A program made the position numbers and the translations under genes. The notes beneath the pieces are model-generated. The model was not told the DNA's origin, made no database searches, and was given only the letters and a program-made list of their open reading frames with translations. Source: Flammula alnicola (taxonomy: Eukaryota > Basidiomycota > Agaricomycetes > Agaricales > Strophariaceae). From it: 64,000 bases of DNA. The stretch is from the NCBI GenBank assembly GCA_015499995.1, contig JADNRV010000065.1:208863-272862 (forward strand). The letters are read 5' to 3'. This document shows positions 1 to 11,709 of the stretch, piece after piece; the first letter of the stretch is position 1; each line of letters opens with the position of its first letter.

Positions 1-479
1 CTTCGCCTTCGACGCTACACCATACGGCCTGCTCGACGCGTATCCGAGCCCCATCTTTCCAGGGCCAGCATGATTGGCCTATTCTACCGTAACTCTATGG
101 TTCGAATGCATTTCTATATCCTGCTTTTCTACTATGGCTGAGGCTGTTGGCGTTCTCCTCACAACTCCTCTACAGCAATCAAAAACTCAAACCAAATTGC
201 GTGGCAGGAATGGGGCCGGTACCCAGTTCACTCTCGACTTGGGCGCACAGCTGCTGCGCCACTAACGTTCGCACAAGATCATCAGGTTCGATGTGCACCT
301 ATACCGATTTACTGCTCCTGGTGAGTTGACTGTCCCGCCCTACGTCTACTTCCTGTTAACAAATCAAGCTTACAAGTTGTGGTGTTTGTAGATCTTTCGC
401 GTCCTTCTAGATTGCCCACGCAAAACTGCCTCCACCTGCACCACCAGCACCCTGCACGGCGTTACCGAAACTAACTCCT
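1..479. other. No intact gene; 5' part of a duplicated relic
   Basis: I see no supportable coding exon here. The first ~70 bases resemble the stretch beginning at 30240 (both carry a 'cgcgtat(c/t)(c/t)gagccc' core), so this looks like the upstream part of the same duplicated segment that carries the phosphatase relic at 480-665. A splice acceptor (ctctacag) closes the interval directly before that relic. Confidence 0.35.
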
Positions 480-665
480 TCGCTCTACAGGGTGTCTCCC
501 ACTCTCTCTTGCTCCTCCCCCATATCGTCATCGCCTACCTCATCCGCAACCAGGGCATGTCCTACGACGCTGCCCGTGCCCTCGTGCGCCGCAAGCGCGC
601 ATGCATCAGGCCCAACACTGGATTTGTCGGCACGCTGCAGGAGGGGGACGTGTCGCATAGTAAGC
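480..665 (+). pseudogene. Dual-specificity phosphatase fragment
   Basis: After an acceptor-like ctctacag at about 481-490 the frame reads GVSHSLLLLPHIVIAYLIRN and then GMSYDAARALVRRKRACIRP, NTGFVGTLQE. This follows the C-terminal half of dual-specificity phosphatase catalytic domains, where the HCxxGxSRS loop leads into a helix and ends in an RP(N)xGFxxQL segment. The catalytic HC is not found in an adjoining exon, and the loop reads GVSHS instead of GxSRS, so activity is unlikely. Translation continues only briefly after 'QEGD'. A more decayed copy lies at 30540-30650. Family assignment is by motif order only; this could be a terminal exon of a real gene extending left of the window. Confidence 0.5.
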
Positions 666-1549
666 TTGCTAGTGCGCGGCGGTTGCATGAGTGTCCTCGG
701 CTGCTTGTTCTGCGCTGTGGTTAGGATGACGAGGATGAGGTAGCGCTCCTAATCCACCTCATCCATCCACCTCCGCTCTGCCTACGACACACGACACACC
801 ATTACATGTAACGACACCTGAGTGCACCGAAAAGTAAGTCGATGACGCCATCGCCAATGTCATTTTCTCCATCCTTTTTTTCAACTTTTCCCCAAGTTTG
901 ATTTCTTTTGATTCCGTAAACCATCGAGGGGGATTGCTTCTGCACTTTTTGTCTGAGGGCGTTTTGCGTTTTCGCTCGCTCCACTGCTTTGGAAATCTAT
1001 CAGCTCTTGGACATTGGTTTGGACAATTTCTTTCGTGTATTTGTTCGACACTCCTTTCCTATATTTCACCCTCCTTTTCCTCGGACCAGCACGGCTCTGC
1101 GTCCGACTTTTATCTTTCTTATAATTGTCCTTCCTCTAATCGCTCATTCACTTCAATCCCTTGTATCCGTCGTTTTGTATGGATATCTCCTTCGCTTTCT
1201 TTCTTCCCACTTCTGTTCACCTTCCTGTGGGCCGTTTGTGATCCCACTTATTTTTGTTTTCTTTCTCTCGTTGTTGTGTACCCTTAGGGCTTGTTGCCAT
1301 TCCGCTATTATATATTTATGTCTGCGTACGACTCAGTTTAATGTGATTTTATGGTTATTGTCTTGTTCTGTCTGTTATCAGCCCTATGCTTGGGTGGTAA
1401 CAAGCTACTGGGGAACGTCAGTGATGTTGGCGTCCGAGCTGCCGAATTCAATTCAGGCAGGCGCCGCAATACTAGTCATTGCGACATGTTCGCAACATCA
1501 ACCTCATCATAAAACGCCCATCGCTCCTTGCTCGTTCGTATGCGATTTT
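666..1549. other. No gene recognised
   Basis: Pyrimidine-rich, intron-like or UTR-like sequence. The stretch around 838-930 (gatgacgccatcgcc..., then tttcttttgatt) has a counterpart at 30808-30860, so it belongs to the same duplicated segment as the phosphatase relic. Open frames here are of low-complexity composition and I do not support them as genes. Confidence 0.4.
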
Positions 1550-1607
1550 TTCGAAGGTGCGGTATTGAACAACTCCTTGCACTACTTCCAATCACTATGC
1601 ATGGACT
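1550..1607 (+). repeat. Short relic shared with 35217-35266
   Basis: A ~45-base block (core cggtattgaacaactccttg followed by cactacttcc) is nearly identical to 35220-35265. There it follows a TPR-like relic, and in one frame it reads GGIEQLLALLP. It is a fragment of a shared ancestral gene rather than an independent feature. Confidence 0.6.
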
Positions 1608-1616
1608 GTCAATAAA

Positions 1617-1740
1617 GTTACTTTTTCGGGTCAACTTGCTAACTTGCGGCCTGCAGTGGCCGAGATGCCGGTGCAGGCGATGAATATTCAACTTATTCCC
1701 ACGCTGACGACAATCTAACTTGCAACTTGTCACGCTAGGC
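1617..1740. repeat. Cluster of caactt / gctaactt motifs
   Basis: Several copies of the short motif aacttg/gctaacttg in a ~120-base stretch. Similar clusters occur at 4461-4566 and 13178-13330. Such motif clusters are typical of subterminal regions of non-autonomous DNA transposons, but I could not define ends or a target duplication here. Confidence 0.4.
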
Positions 1741-2738
1741 GCTCTTACACTGTAAATGGCCCAGCGCCGTAGGTACCCATGAGTTATATCATTTCCTACG
1801 GATATCGGGAGATGCGAGCAGATATTTATATACTAGCAGGTGCATTGAAACATATGTACGAATGTTTTGTATATCTGATCCTCCTCAGATGCCGTACTGC
1901 GCTTTGAAGTGGAGGAGAAGAGGGGGTCAAATTGTTATCTATAGATAACCTCATCTAACCGAGTCAGAATTCAGTTCAATAAAGACTCAATAGTTACATG
2001 TAAATGTAGAAGCCAATTAGAACTGCATAGAGCCGTCTCTGTAAGTGTTATGTAATAAAAAAAGCATGTATAGGCAGGAGCACATATGCTAACTTTCTTT
2101 TCACTAGCTTGATTGCTACAAAAGGTTGCCTGTATATATTAAGATATATGTCGTACTCGGGAAATATAGTACAATATGAACATAGTGGCTGTAACTGTTG
2201 TTGTCGCCAGTTTAGATTATTTTTGAGGGGGAGATTGTGTGGTAAATTGACATATACCATTTTTCGCCGCTTGAAAACAATTTTCGCATAATACATAACA
2301 GTAATAGATGTTGGGATACTGCTTATTTTATGGCAGGGATATACCCTGCAGATTTCGCGCGCATGAGATTCTCTTAAAGCCTGCATCTTGATATATCTCA
2401 GCCGGACTAACCTCATAGCATAATTTGTATTTAACAATTGAATTATATGTATATGTAAATATATGAATATGATTTCAAGTCTGGATTTCAGCCATGAACG
2501 TCCTTTGTGACCATGAATGATTGATGATTTGCAGTGGCTGGCGTGAATCGTGATGAGGTAAGCACTGGTCTCCGTTGATAAGTGGAAGGGGACAGATTGA
2601 CAGAGGTCTTATCTTATCACCTCCGCTAAATTTGGATTCAACTTTGCACACTTTATTTATCACTCTGTGATGAAAAGAGCAGCTCTGCTGACTTCGAGTA
2701 GTACCTTTTTGTTGTTTGCGGGCACAAGTGAGCAAGTT
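1741..2738. other. No gene recognised; AT-rich
   Basis: AT-rich sequence with only short open frames that lack domain-like content. No terminal repeats or RNA gene signatures seen. Confidence 0.4.
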
Positions 2739-4460
2739 CATCAGGAAAAGCGGAGAATGGTAATCCGGCCTAATTATCATCAATTTCCAACCACCAAAGT
2801 AATTGTCAGTGATTGGTGGTAATTTAAGGAAGCTGAGGTAATAGTTGGGTAATGCTGAAGAATTGCGGTCATATTTCCGTCGAATACTTTTTAGGTATAG
2901 GAATTACCCTTCAATTTATTTTAATTACCCAATCCATAAATTTATTCCTAAAGAATATACAATTCTATTTAACAAAATGAACAAAGAAAAGCTCGCAGCG
3001 TGATGCACACTCTGAGCTGTAAGTAGACAGGGACCATATACAAACCATAAATAACTTGTACACCTTTCTTGAGAGTTGTGGACAATGATTAATGAAGTGG
3101 CAAGAGACGGGAGCAATGGTGGTGTTGAAAGGCTTGAAATCTGCAGTGAACGTTTGGACTCAAAGGTGCATCGAAATCACTAAGTCAAATGAAACTCCGA
3201 CACACGTGACTTTGTTGATTGTGGTTGAAGTCCACGACGTTTGATTCTGAACTTGAACTTCGTCTCTTTCCACCACTCACCGCCACCACGATGACAACCA
3301 CAAAGGCTTGTCCTCGTCACTGCGCTGCCCAATGGCAACAAAAAGAGGTAATGAGCACCCTCGTCACAACCTCGCTGCCCCGTATGCTGCCACTCACCCA
3401 TTCCAACCCCATTTCGTGCAGGAAACAGAGCTTGAGGCTGTCGCCTCGCCCTCGCCCCCTTATTTGAGTAGCACAGGAGCAACTACGCCATCTATGCAAC
3501 CCCACCCAATCCCTCCGCCACTTCGGATGACCTGTGAGTACGAACGACGACCATGAATGGAAGGGCCACCGGACAGCAGGTACGTTGCAGAATGCACCAT
3601 TACCTTGCTGCTGGCAAGCTTCACTTATTCACCCAGAACACGTGTCAAGGCCATTGGCTCGCCCTCACCCTCGTTCAGCACCAACATCCACACCATATCC
3701 CATTTGTCACAAACAACATAAGACACACCCCAACCTGAAGCCCTGGACCATGAACCGTGGACAGACCAGCACGGTGAATGCACCGCGGGAGGAAAATAGA
3801 TGAGGAAGGTATGTATACACCCACAAAGCGCGCCCCCTCTGATCGAAGCGCTGACTACCCCAAAGTGATGGCCAGGATGAGACAGCATCCAGCTACGCGA
3901 CGACAAACGATTACCACCATGGCTCCACAATACGATGGCCATTTGGTAAGTGGCATCTAGTACACTACCTGTATAATCCCCTAACGTCGCTCATGCACCA
4001 CATCTCCATTATATATACACCACCATGAGTGTGTCCTCCGTTGTTCTTTCGCGCGAATGCTAACATCCCTCATTAGGGCTGACAAGTCATCGAGATGGAA
4101 ACCTTGACCATATTCATTTATTCGTGGTTCTTTTTTGTGCGGTTAGGTTTCTTCCACGATGAAGGGTAAAGTAATGTAGTCATAGTATTTGTAGGACACA
4201 TGTAACTATTTGTCTTAATATCATTGATTGTCGTCCTTTCTACATTATCAAAGTCAGCCAAGAAAATAAGTGAGCAAGAGGGGAATGCTGTCAAATTGAG
4301 AGGTAATACCTTGGTAATCCTAGGTAATTGAAACAGAATTACCAGCAATAAACTGGGAACCTCTCCGATTATAGGTAATTGGGTAATTGATGTTATTCAC
4401 AGTAATCGACGGTAATTCACACTTATTATCTACAATTACCATTCCTCGTTTTCCCTGATG
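2739..4460. mobile_element. 1.7-kb non-autonomous TIR element
   Basis: The two ends are imperfect inverted repeats of about 27 bases: the left end starts catcaggaaaagcggagaat and the reverse complement of the right end starts catcagggaaaacgaggaat, both continuing ggtaat. Inside each end (2757-2933 and 4308-4446) there are many copies of ggtaatt/aattacc, a pattern expected of subterminal transposase-binding repeats. The middle has short open frames but no transposase motifs. I could not identify a convincing target-site duplication, so the superfamily is not assigned. Confidence 0.55.
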
Positions 4461-4566
4461 TTAGCTGCAAGTTAGCGTTACAAGCTAACTTGTCACGTGG
4501 TCAACTTGTACCGCAATAGGCTAACTTGCCCCTCACTTAGACTAACTTAGTGCATGTAAGTGCATG
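4461..4566. repeat. gctaactt motif cluster
   Basis: Directly abutting the TIR element is a cluster of ttagctgcaagttagc, caagctaacttg and related motifs in both orientations. It resembles the clusters at 1617-1740 and 13178-13330 and may be the remnant end of another non-autonomous element. Confidence 0.4.
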
Positions 4567-4670
4567 CAAATGAATGCGTGTTACGACTCTTTTACGTAAG
4601 TAAAAGGGAGTTCTTTTAATCTACAGCAACCAGCAAAAAAACAGGTTTGCAGCGACCTTGTTGGTCTCCT

Positions 4671-4766
4671 ATCTTTGATGGCATCACATTTGTAAGCATT
4701 GCCATGCTGTTCATGCCCTTATCTTTGATGGCATCACATTTGTAAGCAGCTGCCATGCTGTTCATG
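4671..4766. repeat. 50-bp tandem duplication
   Basis: Two nearly identical copies (4671-4720 and 4721-4766) beginning atctttgatggcatcacatt and ending gccatgctgttcatg, differing by a small indel near the middle. No coding content. Confidence 0.85.
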
Positions 4767-6371
4767 ATTTAAAAATAGCTTTACAGCTTTCAGCCTGCTG
4801 GATACTGCACAGAATGATTTGGCCTCAATTAAATTACATAGACATATTCTACTTGTATTTCTGAATAGAATGATACCACTTTTATATGCAAGAGGAAATG
4901 GGAAAGGGAGGATCCATTATTGAGTCTGGATGACATAGCTATTTTTGTTCATGCCATGATGGCAAACCGGACCGGGCATCGCGGTAGTTACATCTATTTT
5001 TAGTTCTCATAGCGTAGATTTCTGGCCCACTAACCATGCAATTTGATATGCGTGGTGATTTCAGGACGTCCGTTGGAGCAGTCCATTCTGACCGGACGCT
5101 CAGAAGGAGGAGCTCGGATATGCGTCGAGCACACTGTGTGGTATAGCGTCACAGGCAAAGAGTGGAATCTGTCAGACAAGGAGACGTGCTGGCACACAAG
5201 ACCATGCACAGCTGCTGATGGAGTCTAATTATGCATTATTAGTTTATTATAGTCTTTCTATGTTCAATAAAGTGCTTACATAAACAGCTATGTAGAAAGT
5301 GGCTGTTTCTTGGTTTCTTGTGTGGTTTATATAGGATTTCAGGCTGATTATTCATAAGAATCTGGGATTTGGAAACACCGGCATCGTTCACTGGCAGTGT
5401 CGATGGTGGCAAGCCCCGAAGATGACCTAAGCCTTCCATAAGCCTTGTCAGCAGATCGGCAGATGTCCAATTTGGTGTAGCATGGTTCCATCAGCTGCCT
5501 GCCTCGCCCTGCCTGCACAGCGCTCATAGATTTGGACGTTCAGCAGGTGCTTTAATTGTTCTCGCCATATAGAAAAGTTGCCTATTCAATGTAGTAATGT
5601 AGCTTCAGTGCCCATGTCATTTTTGGTATGTTTTGTAAAGTTTAAGAGCATCAAACCAAGTTTAACCAACAACAGACTGTGATACTACCCAAGCTGCAAC
5701 CCGCCCACCCATTGCTCGTGCCTTCAAATGCTCAGCGCACTTCTTAAACTTCCCTGCCATATTAAAAAACTACCTTGCTATGTTATTAACATAATCCTAC
5801 CACCAAAAAGCAAAGCATCTGTGGTGGCAGAAGTTGTCATAAATCACAATTGAGATTATATTTTCCAGTTCCATTTTGATATAAAATAAATATACCAACT
5901 ACTAAAATATTTTTTATATATAAATATATTGGCTGTAGTGCCTCTATCTCTGCTGTATGATGCTTCAATATCTACTGGTCATCGTTTGCAATGATGAGCT
6001 CACACATCCTGGTGGGGACACGTGCCCCGGTGTTTGCCACTGGTGTTTGATGGCGTCGATCACCGCCAGTGTTTCCAATATACGGATGCCCTCAATTATT
6101 CACGACTCTTTTCCTTTTTGATATTTTTATTTTTTATTTTTATTCTTTATATAAGTAGTAATTTTACTGATAGTGTGTCTACTTAAATCAATATTATATT
6201 ATACCTCACCTGTGGCGAGGTATCTCTAAGTAATACAGTAATTTTGGTATGGTCTCACTTGCGTCGATCACGGTACACTTGAGAACGCCTGTATTGCATC
6301 ATGAGATCCACAGGCAAGGGCATTGGTCAATAATGCCAAATAATGCTCCATTTGATGTTGGGGGGCTTGGC
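4767..6371. other. AT-rich intergenic DNA, no gene
   Basis: Contains AT-rich palindromic stretches (for example around 5880-5930 and 6100-6140), a short open frame at 5043-5228 without recognisable domains, and the promoter-like block at 5312-5349. Nothing else is supportable. Confidence 0.4.
5312..5349 (-). promoter_or_regulatory. TATA-containing block shared with 12314-12350
   Basis: Read on the minus strand this block carries cctatataaaccacacaaga, with a TATA-like core. A block of the same sequence with three or four changes is at 12314-12350 on the plus strand. A repeated TATA plus downstream leader is what one expects from LTR or other element promoters; an AATAAA-type signal (caataaag) lies ~45 bases downstream on the plus strand. 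The parent element is unresolved. Confidence 0.4.
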
Positions 6372-6415
6372 AGTGTTTATGTCAGCACTTTTTTCGAAGT
6401 GCTGACATAAACACT
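6372..6415. repeat. Perfect 19-bp hairpin
   Basis: agtgtttatgtcagcactt (6372-6390) is followed by a 6-base spacer and its exact reverse complement (6397-6415). It sits ~80 bases left of the Crypton boundary and is followed by an AT-only palindromic stretch at 6416-6456. No terminator-like role is implied in a eukaryote; it may be a very short foldback insertion. Confidence 0.85.
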
Positions 6416-6493
6416 CAAATTTAAATTTATTATTTAAATTAAATAATTTAAATCATGTCATTTAATATGTGAGACATAGAGGAGCATCTAGGA

Positions 6494-6506
6494 TCTCCTA
6501 AGACCT
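6494..6506 (+). repeat. Left 13-bp direct repeat of the Crypton
   Basis: tctcctaagacct; an identical copy is at 12194-12206. It is interpreted as the recombination core duplicated by integration. Confidence 0.7.
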
Positions 6507-6731
6507 GTGAACCCTAGGAAAAGCCTAAAGCGGTAATTCACAAGTTGTGACGTGTGAATTGGCGGGCGGTTCACGAAAAAGTTGTGATCTGTCCTGGGGC
6601 GCAGGAAACCCCAGGTGAAGTCCTAAATCGGGTAATCAGGTAAGCGTAAGCAGGGCGCGCCGCAGGCGAAGAAAAAATTAGAGACAAGCAAGTCTTAGAC
6701 GTGACTTGTTGGCAAACGTTCACTGAGCAAC

Positions 6732-9700
6732 ATGGCTTCTCTTTCCAACATTGACCCGGTTCTTCTGAATCCTTCAATCACCGCAAGCCCTACAACAAAT
6801 CAGTTCATTTCTCAAGATGGAAGTATCATTGTTGATGGAAACTCCGTGCCAGCAGGTGAGCCAGTTCATCGTTCGGCATCTTCGTTCTCAGCATTGACCC
6901 ATGCTTATTGTGCAGACGGGTCCCTGACACCAGTCCAAGTCCGGTCCTCGGTCCAAACAGATGCCATGCAGGTGGACATTCCCTTGGCACCTCTAAATGC
7001 GACACTGGCAAGCGAGCTGCATGCGGTTCCTGCGAACTAGTAAGGCTTATTATCTTATTATTCACGCATCTATGTGCTGTGCTTAATGATCTATTCTAGT
7101 GCGGTACTCAAAGTCGATCGATTGAAAGCGCAATGCAAAGCTCGGAAACTGAAAGTAGGGGGGAGGAAAAGTGAGCTGGTCAGCCATCTCGAGAATGATG
7201 ACAGACGTCAAATATCAAGGTGCGCTTGCACTCTCTCAATCTTAAAATGACTTCTAATGAAAGAATTGCCATTTATTCTTCTATAGCACTTCACCGACAT
7301 CTCTCCCTCCGCCTTCACCCAATCCCAACCCAACTGTCATGTCTACAGTCACGACAATACACACAAATGCGCCATCCGAGCCCTCTGGGCAGGGATCCCA
7401 TCAATCCCAAGTCGGAGATGTGCATCGTGCATCAACTGATCCGGTAGAAATTAACTCGACACAAGTTCTTGCAGAATCTGCGGCGCTCGAAAGATATTTT
7501 GAGAATGGACTTATGCGAGAGAATGGCGCAAACAAGGAGGATGAAAGCGAGGATGAGGAGGACAAGGAGGAAGCAGCAGAGATAGATAACGAGGATGAGT
7601 TGCAAGCCGTAGATAATTCAAGAACACATGATGCATTAGCTTGGGCGGACAAATTTATTCTCGAAACACGACGAAAGGGGGGCCGTCAAACAGAGAACTC
7701 GGTACTGAAGTTGTGGATGGTGTGTCTCAGGTCACGGAGACTAACCATACTATCTACTAATCCATTAATTTTAGTCCTGGGCTTCCATCGCAATAAATTC
7801 TGGACAGCTGCCTGATATTATTGTCGATGCAAAGCACATGATTGCCTACCTCAAGTACGCGGCAACCCGTCAACTTTTCACGAGGCGAGGTGAAAACAAA
7901 TCAACAAGCAGCCGACTGTCTGCGGTACGTGCGAAGTTCACTTGAGCTTTTAGACTACAAACTAAAAACTTTACTCAGGCTTCTTTAAAAAAAATTATGA
8001 CTATGTTAGGACGTGTTCGTCGACGCCAGGAAGATGAAAACCCTGATATCAAGATATCAAGACCATCCAAAGATTCTCGAACACAAGACTTTTACAAGGC
8101 CGTCATGGTACAAGCTCAGCGGATTCGCCTTGAGTAGATTAACCTTGTACTCAATTATGCTTTCATCTCACAAATAACTCTCAGGAGTGAAGACTTCGAT
8201 ATTACCAAAGGCACAATTCTGGATTCGGAACTCCGGCCAGAACATTTTAATGAAATTACTAGTGCGATATTTGAAAAACTCGATCAACGTAAGCTATTTC
8301 CCGCTTCTGAAAGCTCTACCTTTGTTTACTTTTATAAATAGTGCCGTCGATTATCAAAGCTCATTTCTCATGGACATGGCAATGCTCGACATTAAACCGA
8401 AGTGATGAGCTTGTCTCATTGCTAATGGCCTGCATCCAGCCATTTTCCCTGAGGCTTCCAGATTATACAGACCACAACGGCCGGATATCACCATTAAATC
8501 GACAAGCGCTTGGTGTTCTGGCCATGTTCCATGAGACGAAAACTGCTCAGCCCGGGGTGAGCCAGTTTCCACTAAACTTATATCCAAATATTTCTCATGG
8601 TTTGCGGTAGAAAACAGAGCCGAAATACAGCTTCGTTTTACCACATCGAGATCCACTGAGATGTCCAGTGGGTGCCTTGGCTATCCTTCTTCACTTCATG
8701 TTTGATCAGGAGGACCTAATGTCTCGTGTGTCTCCTTGGGATTGGGAAAATGCAGCAACATGGCGTAAGGTAACCGTAACTATATTATATTTTAATGGAA
8801 ATCTGCTCAACTTCGCACACAATCTAGGTTCATGTTTTATTTGGACGAACTGTTGATCAAGCGGTTACGGGAGATGCAATCGGGCATATGTATGGCAATT
8901 TCCTCTCCCATACTTCAATTACCTCAAAAAAGAGAACCCATCTTCCCCGCCGAAGTTTTCCGACAGTTTTAGAGGAAATGGGGTATGTACAAGACAATTA
9001 AATCAGAAAGGGGATATATATTAATTATTGACATAGTGTTCCTGCAGATCAGGTGGATGCTACAGGCCATTGGCAAGGAAATACACGACGAGAGATATAC
9101 GGCTCCAAAATACCAAAAGCGATACGTTATCGTTATCTTATCAACTTGGGCTGGGTAAATTTAATGTAATATGTATTACCTCAGTCCACTGTGGCATTAG
9201 CGGGATTTCCAGTCGGCGAAACATACTTTGTGCCTTGGGCGAAGGTCCAGGTTCCGGATGCACTTCAAAAAGAAATTTTTCCATTCTGCGAGGGTGAATT
9301 AGCAAGGCTTCGTGTCCGCGGCTGTAAAAACCAAGGAACTATCAATTTCTTGGAGCTTTTACAGCACCTTCGGCCTTTTTTTTGGAGGGTACGCAATGAA
9401 TAACCACGGTTTCTTTACCATTTACCCTAAATGTGTCTTTCTCAGGCCATCAGTTGTATCCGAGAACGCTTTCCTGACTCGCGCATTATTAAGCGACTCC
9501 CTGTTTTATCTCGGTCCGATGCGCAATCATTTCTTCAGCAATGGCCAGACCTCCGTCGCCGAGAAGAGGCAGTGAATAATCAGTCATCAGTCCAGAGAAA
9601 GCCTTTCACGAAACTCCAACCCGAAACGCCTTCTCGTCTTTTGCTGCTCAACTCCACGGAATGAATCAACAGTTATCAGTGCTTACTAGACGAACTGAGC

Positions 9701-10592
9701 CTCTCTCCCCATCAAAGTGCAGCACACATCCTAATTCCGATTATCTCCTACTATTAACCATTTCTCCGCGCAATCTTTTCCCATCCAGCATGCCCATACT
9801 CCCAACGTCGACTTCAAGTTCACCATCACCGCCCTCGACTCCTTCAAATTCTTCACAATCTGTCGAGCCTCGGCCTTCTTTACAATCAGCTCAAGCTCAG
9901 ATTGCCGCATCTGAAACATTTTCATCTAGTAATGTATTGAGCCCAACCACGATTTCAGCATCTAACCAACATATCTACCGCGTTCTCCCCTTGTCACCAT
10001 CAGCCACCCTTGGTCAATCACTCATACATACCTCACATGACTTGATTCTTCCACCCCTGTCCGCTTTCTTGTCCTCGACGTATCCCGCTTTTACCACCGT
10101 CGACTGTACCTGGCAATACGTCTTTGATAGGGTTGTAAATCCCTCTCCCCTTTGGTCTTCATATGCGCCTGGTAGCCTCGGTGACTATCCAGATGTCAAA
10201 TCCCTTTGGCAAGCATGGGACAAGGGAACCTATGTTAAGGATATTGGCCGCAAACCAGCATTGCGATTGATCGATGCGAGATGGGGTAACTTAGAGAGCC
10301 AGGAGACACATCGGCGGAAGTTTCCCTCTTGGAGACCTCGAAATGACGACAAAGTATGTGTAATAATAGTATTCACGGAATTCTTACTTATCATTCATAG
10401 GCTCGCAAGATATGGTCGAATTTTTACTTCTTTATTCACCGCATCGACAGCAGAATGAAGTCCGGACATAGCTCCGATGAAGCTGTCGTGTACTTCGAAG
10501 GTTTGCGAGGGGGAAAAAGCTTGAGCCAACTTCATAAAAGCTTACAGACCAAGAAGCGGAAACGGCGAATGACCGACGATGAGTCAAGTTGA
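6732..10592 (+). CDS. Crypton tyrosine recombinase with SAP and GCR1_C-like domains
   Basis: Multi-exon gene, roughly: 6732-6855, 6916-7039, 7100-7219, 7288-7719, 7775-7924, 7979-8133, 8185-8288, 8342-8556, 8611-8769, 8828-8982, about 9038-9150, about 9184-9390, about 9447-10353, 10401-10592. Exon 3 encodes a SAP-like helix pair (KVDRLKAQCKARKLKVGGRK) for DNA binding. An acidic linker follows. The recombinase core shows the tyrosine-recombinase set in order: R in LNRSDEL (~8395), HxxR in RTHLPRR (~8930), GHW (~9065) and a candidate nucleophile Y in REIYGS (~9100), so the catalytic residues look intact. The last part (WQYVFDR to FFIHRID) resembles GCR1_C, known from fungal Cryptons. At 9661-9664 the recombinase frame stops with TGA overlapping an ATG that opens the GCR1_C frame, so the two parts are separate, joined by an unrecognised intron, or frameshifted. 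The start ATG follows a TATA-poor leader; the start choice is the first ATG of the open frame. Confidence 0.75.
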
Positions 10593-10826
10593 GATTTATG
10601 TACGTTTCTTCAATAGCACATTTATACATTATTCACTTATATTACTTATTTACTTGTACTACCTATTCACATCTTGTCTACTACAATGAGATCTCGTGTG
10701 TGCTCGCCTCTCGCAATGGCTCTTTCCTCTCCTCCAGTACAGTAAATCATGCAAAACGAGGACGGATGGCCGGCCCCTCACGCAAAACGACCTCTCTCGT
10801 CTCGATGCTCCAGCCAAAGGTTGAAC

Positions 10827-10970
10827 GATGGTAGCGGTGGTTGAACGATGGGCAACGATGGGACAGCCGGCGGCGATGGTAGCGGTGGTTGAACGATGGG
10901 CAACGATGGGACAGCCGGCGGCGATGGTAGCGGTGGTTGAACGATGGGCAACGATGGGACAGCCGGCGGT
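10827..10970. repeat. 48-bp minisatellite, 3 copies
   Basis: Three perfect or near-perfect tandem copies starting gatggtagcggtggttgaac, with a partial fourth after a spacer at ~10993. The unit is a multiple of three, so it stays open in several frames, but composition and context (3' of the Crypton gene) argue against coding. Confidence 0.9.
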
Positions 10971-11260
10971 GAGCGGCGGCGGTAGCTCAAATGATGGTAG
11001 CGGTGGTTGAACGAGAGTGGAGGGAAGGATAAAGGAGCGCTGGAGGAGAAAGGAGAACAGTGAGCAAGACCAGCTCAAAAGACGCGTAACGATAACAATA
11101 CTTACCTCAGGTTCGTAGCTGCTGAGCTGTCCGTGGCTGTAAGCCACAACTGCCAACTATGTTTGCCAACTATGTTCTGGATCTTAAACTCCGAGAACTT
11201 GGCGTCGAAGCGGACATAGCTCAACTTGCGCAACGCCCGTTGAGCTATGAGAGCTATAGA

Positions 11261-11368
11261 GCTATGATTTGAGTGGCGGAGTGGAGTGCTATGATTTGAG
11301 TGGTGGAGTGGAGTGCTATGATTTGAGTGGCGGAGTGGAGTGCTATGATTTGAGTGGCGGAGTGGAGT
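11261..11368. repeat. 27-bp minisatellite, 4 copies
   Basis: Four copies of a unit starting gctatgatttgagtggcgga, one with a single c/t change, inside the Crypton 3' region. Confidence 0.9.
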
Positions 11369-11394
11369 GCATTTGATTTAAGAGAAGAATGGGT

Positions 11395-11690
11395 GAGCAG
11401 GCGTTGTAGCGAGGGGTTCGATGTCGACAAAGAGTTAAAATCAACGTCGATTCATCGATTCTTGAATTGGGGTGGTAGAAACCGGGGTAGAAACTGGTGA
11501 GCAGGGGTTGTAGCGAGGGGTTCGGAGTTGAAATCGACGTCGATTCTTGAATTGGGGTGGTAGAAACGGGTGAGCAGGGGTTGTTGAAATCGACCGTCGA
11601 ATCGATTCTTGAATTCAATTCTTGACGACATCAATTCTTGAATTGGGGTGGTAGAAACGGGTTGGGGTGGCAGAAACGGGGGTGCGAGAA
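11395..11690. repeat. Imperfect 60-85-bp tandem repeats
   Basis: Repeating segments containing gattcttgaattggggtggt, agaaacgggtgagcaggggt and gtagcgaggggttcg in variable spacing, three to four degenerate copies. Non-coding. Confidence 0.75.
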
Positions 11691-11709
11691 TGGTAAGGCG
11701 AGCTGGGAT

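Noticed and set aside
10827..10970. CRISPR-like array
   Set aside because: Units are contiguous, without unique spacers, in a eukaryotic genome; a minisatellite.
10659..11156. 165-codon minus-strand gene
   Set aside because: Driven by the 48-bp minisatellite; the repeated 16-residue unit has no family resemblance.
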